A stretch of 19,866 nt of DNA from the NCBI GenBank assembly GCA_900756575.1, contig CAAEKQ010000124.1, forward strand, positions 1 through 19,866. The letters are read 5' to 3'. Position 1 is the stretch's first letter. Each line of letters opens with the position of its first letter. This document shows positions 15,189 to 19,866 of the stretch, piece after piece. The notes beneath the pieces are model-generated. The model was not told where the DNA came from. It did no database searches and worked only from the letters and a program-made list of their open reading frames with translations. The stretch is from an uncultured Oscillospiraceae bacterium. GTDB taxonomy: Bacteria; Bacillota; Clostridia; Oscillospirales; Oscillospiraceae. The translations under genes were made by a program, and so were the position numbers.

Positions 15189-15989
15189 TCACCCCTTCAG
15201 CGCTTCATGGGCGTCCTGTGCCACCCCTGCCGCAGTAAACTGCTTTGGCTCCACCGGCTGCATACAAAGATGCCCCAGGAATTCAATGTTTCCCTCCGGC
15301 CCCTTGACGGGAGAATAGGTCAGATTCTCCACGGTAAAGCCCAGGGATTCCGCCAGTGCCAGAAAATTCTCCAGCACCTCAATATGGGTGGACAGCTCAC
15401 GGACCACGCCCTTCTTGCCCACCTTGTCCTTGCCCGCTTCAAACTGGGGCTTAATCAAACACAACACTTCGCCGGTGGGCTTTAATAGAGAACGAATCAC
15501 CGGAAGCACCAGCTTCAGGGAAATAAAGCTCACATCCACCACGGAAAGATCCAGCGGCTCGCCGATGTCCTCCGGGGTCACGTTTCGAATATTGGTGCGC
15601 TCCATAACCACAACCCGGGGATCCTCTCGAATCTTCCAGGCCAGCTGACCATAGCCCACGTCAATGGCAAAGACCTTTTTCGCACCTTTCTGGAGCAGGC
15701 AGTCGGTAAAGCCGCCGGTGGACGCGCCGGAATCGCTGCAAACATAGTCCTTCGGCACCACGCCAAAATAGTCCAATGCTTTCTCCAGCTTCAGTCCGCC
15801 CCGGCTCACATAGGGGCAGAGCTTGCCTCGAACTTCAATCTCCGCCGTGGGATCAATGGGCGTGCCCGGCTTATCTACTCGCTGGCCAGCGACGAAAACA
15901 AGCCCTTCCATGATGATGGCTTGGGCCTTGGTGCGGCTTTCCGCCAGCCCTTTATTTTGCAGCAGTACATCCAGTCGTTCTTTTTTCAT
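15189..15989 (-). CDS. tlyA: TlyA family rRNA (cytidine-2'-O)-methyltransferase
   Basis: TlyA-type 2'-O-methyltransferase of ribosomal RNA (YqxC in Bacillus), often annotated as hemolysin TlyA. The 266-aa protein has an N-terminal S4 RNA-binding domain (RLDVLLQNKGLAESRTKAQ, about 5-60) followed by an FtsJ/RrmJ-like domain with SAM motif DSGASTGGFTDCLL near 86-99, VVDVSFISL and LIKPQFEAG. The ATG at 15989 lies within the 3' end of dxs (38-bp overlap), with AAGGAG about 10 nt upstream, so translation is coupled. Confidence 0.95.
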   Translation of the reverse strand: MKKERLDVLLQNKGLAESRTKAQAIIMEGLVFVAGQRVDKPGTPIDPTAEIEVRGKLCPYVSRGGLKLEKALDYFGVVPKDYVCSDSGASTGGFTDCLLQKGAKKVFAIDVGYGQLAWKIREDPRVVVMERTNIRNVTPEDIGEPLDLSVVDVSFISLKLVLPVIRSLLKPTGEVLCLIKPQFEAGKDKVGKKGVVRELSTHIEVLENFLALAESLGFTVENLTYSPVKGPEGNIEFLGHLCMQPVEPKQFTAAGVAQDAHEALKG

Positions 15990-17832
15990 CGCTTTTCAGC
16001 TCCTTTACGGTTTCATAAACAGCCTGCCCGTCAATGTTCCAGGCGCGGCGCAGCTGAGCAACGGAACCATGGGTTACAAAACCGTCCCCCAGGTTCATGA
16101 GCTTCACCTGCTCCGGCACAACACCCAGCTCGACCAGTCCGGCCAGAATCTCCTGCCCCAGACAGCCCTGACGCACATCTTCCTCCAGAATAATCAGCCG
16201 TCCGGTCTTTTTCACGGACTCCACAATCAGGCTGAGATCCAGCGGAGCCAACTGCCACAGCTTTACGATGTCCAGCTGGAGATTATCCTTGTCCAGCAGC
16301 ATCTGTGCCCGCATGGCTTCGGACACCATGGCCCCATAGCAGACCACGGTGGCGTCGCTGCCCTCATGGAGCACGGTATTCTCCAGAATGCAGTCGGAAT
16401 ACAGCTCATTCCCGCCACGGGGATATCGCACCGCCACCGGTCCGGTCACATCATACACCGCATGGTGCAGGGTTCTTCTCAGCTCCTCGGTAGATGCGGG
16501 GGCAAAGAGCTTCATATGAGGCACCGTGCGCAGATAGCTCACGTCAAAAACTCCGTGATGGGTCTCGCCGTCCGCGCCAACCAATCCGGCCCGATCCACC
16601 GCAAACACCACATGGAGGTTCGCGATGGCCGTGTCGTGGATCATCATATCATAGGCCCGCTGGAGGAACGTGGAATACACCGCCACCACCGGCAGCATCC
16701 CCTGCTTCGCCAGACCGCTGGCCATGGTGACTGCGTGCCCCTCGGCAATGCCTACGTCAAAAAAATGCTTGGGATAGTCATTTGCAAATTGGCTCAGGCC
16801 GGTGCCCTGCTCCATGGCCGCAGTAATGGCGCAGATTCTCCGGTCTTCGATGGCCATGGCACACATGGTTTTTCCAAATACAGAGGAAAACGTCTCCTTT
16901 GCGCTGCCGCCGGAGCATCCGGACTGGACGTCAAAGGCCGAAACGCCATGATATTCGTCTGGATTCTCCTCGGCATAGCTGTAGCCGCGGCCCTTGGTAG
17001 TGGTAACATGGAGCAGCACCGGGCAGCTCAGCTCCTTGGCCTGCTCCAGCAGATACACCAACTTGCCAATATCGTGACCGTCCACCGGGCCAAGATAGGT
17101 AAATCCCATCTCATCGAACATATTACTGCCGATCAGGGCGTTTTTCATCCAAACCTTTGTCCGGTGCACCACCCGATAAATGGCCTTGCCGCCGGGGATG
17201 GTGTTGGTCACTGCGTGGAACACCCGTTTGCAATTAAAATAAGAAGGCTTGAGCCGCTGACGGGCCAAAAATTTCGCAATACCGCCCACATTGGGCTGAA
17301 TGGACATACCGTTGTCGTTGAGCACTACAATCAGCGGCTCCCGGCTCTGTCCGGCATCGTTCAGGCCCTCATAGGCCAGGCCGCCGGTAAGGGCACCGTC
17401 GCCGATAACGGAAATTACATGATAATGCTCGCCCATGAGAGTTCTCGCCCGGGCCATGCCCAGTGCCGCCGAAACGGAATTGGACGCATGACCGCCTACA
17501 AACGCATCGGCATCGGACTCATTGGGCCGTGGAAAACCAGCCATACCGCCGAATTTCCGCAGCTGGGAGAATCCCTCCATACGACCCGTAAGAATCTTAT
17601 GTACATAGGACTGATGGCCTACGTCAAAGACAATCCGGTCAACAAAGGGGTCAAAGACTTTATGCAGTGCCACCGTCAGCTCCACTGCGCCCAGATTGGA
17701 CGCCAGATGGCCGCCGGTTTTGGAAACACTTTCAATCAGGAAGCTGCGAATATCCTGACAAAGGGCAGCATCCTCCTCCGGAGTAAAAGACAGAAACTCC
17801 TGCCGATCCCCCGCACGTTCCAGTAGATTCAA
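15952..17832 (-). CDS. dxs: 1-deoxy-D-xylulose-5-phosphate synthase
   Basis: First enzyme of the MEP isoprenoid pathway; thiamine diphosphate-dependent condensation of pyruvate and glyceraldehyde 3-phosphate. 626 aa, the usual length. Motifs: SKTGGHLASNLG (37-48), FDVGHQSYVHKILTGR, the ThDP/Mg motif GDG (144-146) through LNDNGMSI, catalytic-Glu region DVGIAEGHAV near 365, and DRAGLVGADGETHHG. The start is TTG at 17832, giving MNLLERAGDR, which matches the family N-terminus; AAGG lies about 11 nt upstream and no better in-frame start exists. oapA ends 12 nt before it. With ispA in the same operon it couples early and later isoprenoid steps. Confidence 0.97.
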   Translation of the reverse strand: MNLLERAGDRQEFLSFTPEEDAALCQDIRSFLIESVSKTGGHLASNLGAVELTVALHKVFDPFVDRIVFDVGHQSYVHKILTGRMEGFSQLRKFGGMAGFPRPNESDADAFVGGHASNSVSAALGMARARTLMGEHYHVISVIGDGALTGGLAYEGLNDAGQSREPLIVVLNDNGMSIQPNVGGIAKFLARQRLKPSYFNCKRVFHAVTNTIPGGKAIYRVVHRTKVWMKNALIGSNMFDEMGFTYLGPVDGHDIGKLVYLLEQAKELSCPVLLHVTTTKGRGYSYAEENPDEYHGVSAFDVQSGCSGGSAKETFSSVFGKTMCAMAIEDRRICAITAAMEQGTGLSQFANDYPKHFFDVGIAEGHAVTMASGLAKQGMLPVVAVYSTFLQRAYDMMIHDTAIANLHVVFAVDRAGLVGADGETHHGVFDVSYLRTVPHMKLFAPASTEELRRTLHHAVYDVTGPVAVRYPRGGNELYSDCILENTVLHEGSDATVVCYGAMVSEAMRAQMLLDKDNLQLDIVKLWQLAPLDLSLIVESVKKTGRLIILEEDVRQGCLGQEILAGLVELGVVPEQVKLMNLGDGFVTHGSVAQLRRAWNIDGQAVYETVKELKSDEKRTTGCTAAK

Positions 17833-17844
17833 AATTACACAACC

Positions 17845-18459
17845 TTAGTTTTTCCGCTTCCCCAGGAGCTTTTTCAGCTGGCTCGGTGCAGATTTTATAT
17901 AGTAGATCACCTTCGATGCACAATGAACAATCGAGGTGGATTTTGTCATAGCAAATGTTTTTCCGACAGCCTTTCCGCCCACGGTAAGTCCGGAAACCAG
18001 CGCAGCCATACCAATCTCAAGCAGCTGCGCACGTGTGCCCACGGACTGCCTGTTTGCAAGGATTAGCAGCACAATGGACGCAGAAGCGGTACCGGAAATA
18101 ATGCCGCAGATATCGCCCACCACGTCGTTGCAGAAGGACGAAACCTTCTCGGCGTTGCGCAGAAGCTTTAACGCTTCCTGCGCTCCGGGAACCCGGTGGG
18201 CTGCCATGGAATGGAAGGGCTTGACATCGGCTGCGGTCACTGCCACACCGATGATATCAAACAAAATGCCGATCAGAACAATGACCAGCAGAATGAAAAA
18301 CGCAGGAACAAGCCCGGCTTGCCCCAACAGCATATTGGATATGGTGGAAAACACCGCAGATATTACCACGGTAGATAAGAAGATCGTAATGATCCACTTA
18401 AAATTGACTTTCTTTTTTGACTTCTTTTTCTGCTTTTGACCCGATATGTCAGATTTCAA
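17845..18459 (-). CDS. oapA: OLE-associated membrane protein OapA
   Basis: 204-aa integral membrane protein encoded directly downstream of OLE RNA and before dxs, the position of OapA (BH2780 in Bacillus halodurans), which binds OLE RNA and brings it to the membrane. There is a lysine-rich cytoplasmic N-terminus (KQKKKSKKKVNFK, 9-21), hydrophobic segments at about 22-45, 50-76, 116-138 and 146-170, and a lysine-rich C-terminus. DVVGD (112-116) fits the conserved DxxxD motif of OapA. The start is TTG at 18459, with GGAGG 8 nt upstream. The assignment rests on context plus DxxxD and membrane topology; some databases label relatives as CorB-like transporters, but I see no CBS domain. Confidence 0.85.
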   Translation of the reverse strand: MKSDISGQKQKKKSKKKVNFKWIITIFLSTVVISAVFSTISNMLLGQAGLVPAFFILLVIVLIGILFDIIGVAVTAADVKPFHSMAAHRVPGAQEALKLLRNAEKVSSFCNDVVGDICGIISGTASASIVLLILANRQSVGTRAQLLEIGMAALVSGLTVGGKAVGKTFAMTKSTSIVHCASKVIYYIKSAPSQLKKLLGKRKN

Positions 18460-18487
18460 GCAAAACCCTCCAGTAAAAATAGTTTAA

Positions 18488-19095
18488 GATGACGGCAGCA
18501 GACGGGATTAATCTTACGGCTTAGGTCTGGCCGGTTTTCCCCGCAATGCACTCCCCGTTGCCGTAGGAGCGGTTTCCCTTTCAGCACTGCGCCGGGTGGT
18601 TGCCCACTCCGGTGCCAGATTGCCACTTAGTCCGCACTGCAATCCCCCGTCTGCCCCATTGGACAGCCTAGGTGCTTTCCACAGCGGGCGGAATGATCCA
18701 TTAGCCTCTTTTGCAAACGTGGTTTCAAGAGAATATCACCACCACCTGCGGCCGGCAGGCATGTGTGCATAGCTCCTCTCTCCTCCCACCTTCACGCAAG
18801 GCAGGCTACACTGTACGCAGCTACTTACACCACATTACAGGTTTAATCCTGAGTCGTACGCAGTCCGTTGGCACCCACAAGGGATACGCTGGCTGACGCA
18901 CAAGAACAGGTCTCCACGGAATCCGGGTCGAATATCTCATGCCATTGAGTACCGCCCGAAAACCTTAACCCCCAGCACCCACCCGAAACTGGGCGTAACA
19001 AGCAAGCACCAGGGACTTCATCGATATGCCCTTTAGAGGATTTTTAGGCCCTCCCTAAGAATCATCCACTCCGACTAGGATACTGCGCCGTCATC
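18488..19095 (-). ncRNA. ole: OLE RNA (ornate, large, extremophilic RNA)
   Basis: Large structured non-coding RNA lying between ispA and oapA, the conserved location of OLE. A closing P1 stem defines it: on the - strand, GATGACGGCGCAG (19095-19083) pairs with CTGC-T-GCCGTCATC (18501-18488), 13 bp with one bulge, bounding 608 nt; OLE RNAs are about 600 nt. The interval has no credible open reading frame but many short inverted repeats. OLE forms a membrane ribonucleoprotein with OapA and other Oap proteins and is linked to stress tolerance (cold, alcohol, Mg2+) in extremophilic Bacilli. The precise secondary structure was not aligned here; identity rests on context, size and P1. Confidence 0.88.
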
Positions 19096-19116
19096 GAAAG
19101 CTGAATAATACCTCAC

Positions 19117-19144
19117 ATTATACCATGTTTTTTCAGAATTTCAA
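19117..19144 (-). promoter_or_regulatory. OLE RNA promoter with overlapping inverted repeat
   Basis: On the - strand: -35 TTGAAA (19139-19144), 16-bp spacer, perfect -10 TATAAT (19117-19122); predicted start near 19109, 14 nt before the P1 stem. A 9-bp perfect inverted repeat, CAATGCATA (19142-19150) with TATGCATTG (19161-19169), overlaps the -35 and could be a weak ispA hairpin or an operator. Confidence 0.75.
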
Positions 19145-19187
19145 TGCATATTCAAAAAATTATGCATTGGTTTTGGTATATGCTATG

Positions 19188-19866
19188 TCAATGATTCCGG
19201 CTGACCAGCAGCTCGGAAAGTGTTCGAATAAACTCGGTGGTTGCAAAGCCGCCCCGGCCCAGCGCCAGAAGAGCCTTGCTTGTTTCCTGTTCCACCAACC
19301 GCTGACACTCCTGAATGCCGTGGATGGTAATGAAGGTGCTTTTTCCATTGGCGATATCGGATCCGATTGGTTTTCCCAGGTGGCGGCGACTTCCAATTTC
19401 GTCCAGCATATCATCTCGAATCTGGAACGCCATCCCCAGGGCCATGGCAAACTCGCCTGCCGCCTGAATCTGCGACTCACTGCCGCCGCCCAAGACTGCG
19501 CCCATCTGGCAGGCCGCACGAATCAGGTCGCCGGTTTTATGGGCATGAACCTCCCGAAGCTCAGTTTCGTCCAGCATCTGTTTTTCGCCGCGAAGATCAA
19601 GGATCTGACCGGCTACCATACCGTCCTCACCGGCCCCCTGTGCCAGGATATGCACGCACCGAAGGATTTTTGCAGGATCCCCCGGCTGTTCGGCCAGCAG
19701 GCGGAAAGCCGCCGCCTGGAGTGCATCACCGGCCAGGGTCGCAATGTCTTCCCCATATGCCTTATGGCAGGTGAGCTTCCCCCGGCGGTAATCGTCGTTA
19801 TCCATACAGGGGAGGTCGTCATGGATGAGAGAATAGGTATGCACCAGCTCAATGGCGCAAGCCGCA
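19188..19866 (-). CDS. ispA: Farnesyl/geranyl diphosphate synthase, N-terminus cut by window edge
   Basis: Trans-prenyltransferase that builds C10-C15 diphosphates from IPP and DMAPP. The frame is open to the right edge; the visible 226 residues begin within AACAIELVHTYSLIHDDLP. The first aspartate-rich motif is DDLPCMDND, followed by RRGKLTCHKAYGE, and the second is DDMLD, with GKPIGSDIANGKSTF after it. The gene lacks roughly 70 N-terminal residues here. It precedes OLE RNA, oapA and dxs, so isoprenoid genes flank OLE as in Bacilli. Confidence 0.95.
   Translation of the reverse strand, partial: AACAIELVHTYSLIHDDLPCMDNDDYRRGKLTCHKAYGEDIATLAGDALQAAAFRLLAEQPGDPAKILRCVHILAQGAGEDGMVAGQILDLRGEKQMLDETELREVHAHKTGDLIRAACQMGAVLGGGSESQIQAAGEFAMALGMAFQIRDDMLDEIGSRRHLGKPIGSDIANGKSTFITIHGIQECQRLVEQETSKALLALGRGGFATTEFIRTLSELLVSRNH

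Noticed and set aside
18711..18896. Short + strand open frame inside the OLE region
   Set aside because: No homology-like motifs or ribosome-binding site; it lies antisense to a structured RNA.
18488..19095. RNase P RNA or tmRNA as identity of the large RNA
   Set aside because: The length of 608 nt, the position between ispA and oapA, and the absence of a tRNA-like end or tag frame fit OLE instead.

Overview
The window looks like a chromosomal segment of a spore-forming, mid-GC Clostridia bacterium, most likely a gut Oscillospiraceae (Lawsonibacter/Flavonifractor-like). The evidence is the set of genes: sigG, a YlmC/YmxH sporulation protein, an SLH-anchored surface protein, rpsB-tsf, and the ispA-OLE RNA-oapA-dxs-tlyA-nadK-argR-recN block typical of Firmicutes. 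The genus is an inference from gene content, not a measured placement.

Left end (1-1980, + strand). This is the accessory part and the most interesting region. It holds the C-terminal part of a TnpB/Cas12-like RuvC nuclease that enters from outside the window. About 240 nt of structured non-coding DNA follows, and then a CRISPR array of 14 repeats and 13 spacers in the same orientation, closed by a terminator. No cas1, cas2 or tnpA is visible. The intergenic region holds hairpins resembling a TnpB guide-RNA (reRNA/omegaRNA) scaffold, a segment resembling the 3' half of the CRISPR repeat, and a promoter placed to transcribe the array by itself. Together these suggest a transposon-to-CRISPR intermediate (type V-U/TranC-like) in which the ancestral single guide RNA has been split into a tracr-like scaffold and crRNAs.

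Middle (2007-12200, all - strand). In map order: yebC; nif3-like and trmK (overlapping); a DUF1858 redox-disulfide protein; tsf and rpsB with a structured leader; ylmC/ymxH and sigG, whose ribosome-binding site lies in a long hairpin; a lipoprotein; a large DUF4127-SLH surface protein; folD. Most transcription units have a recognisable sigma-A promoter and an intrinsic terminator.

Right end (12199-19866, all - strand). This is a long operon read from right to left: ispA (cut by the window edge), the OLE non-coding RNA with its own promoter, oapA (membrane partner of OLE), dxs, tlyA, nadK, argR and recN. IspA and Dxs belong to isoprenoid precursor synthesis; TlyA, NadK, ArgR and RecN are the usual Firmicutes companions. 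OLE RNA is defined here by a 13-bp closing stem that bounds a 608-nt RNA, and by its position between ispA and oapA.
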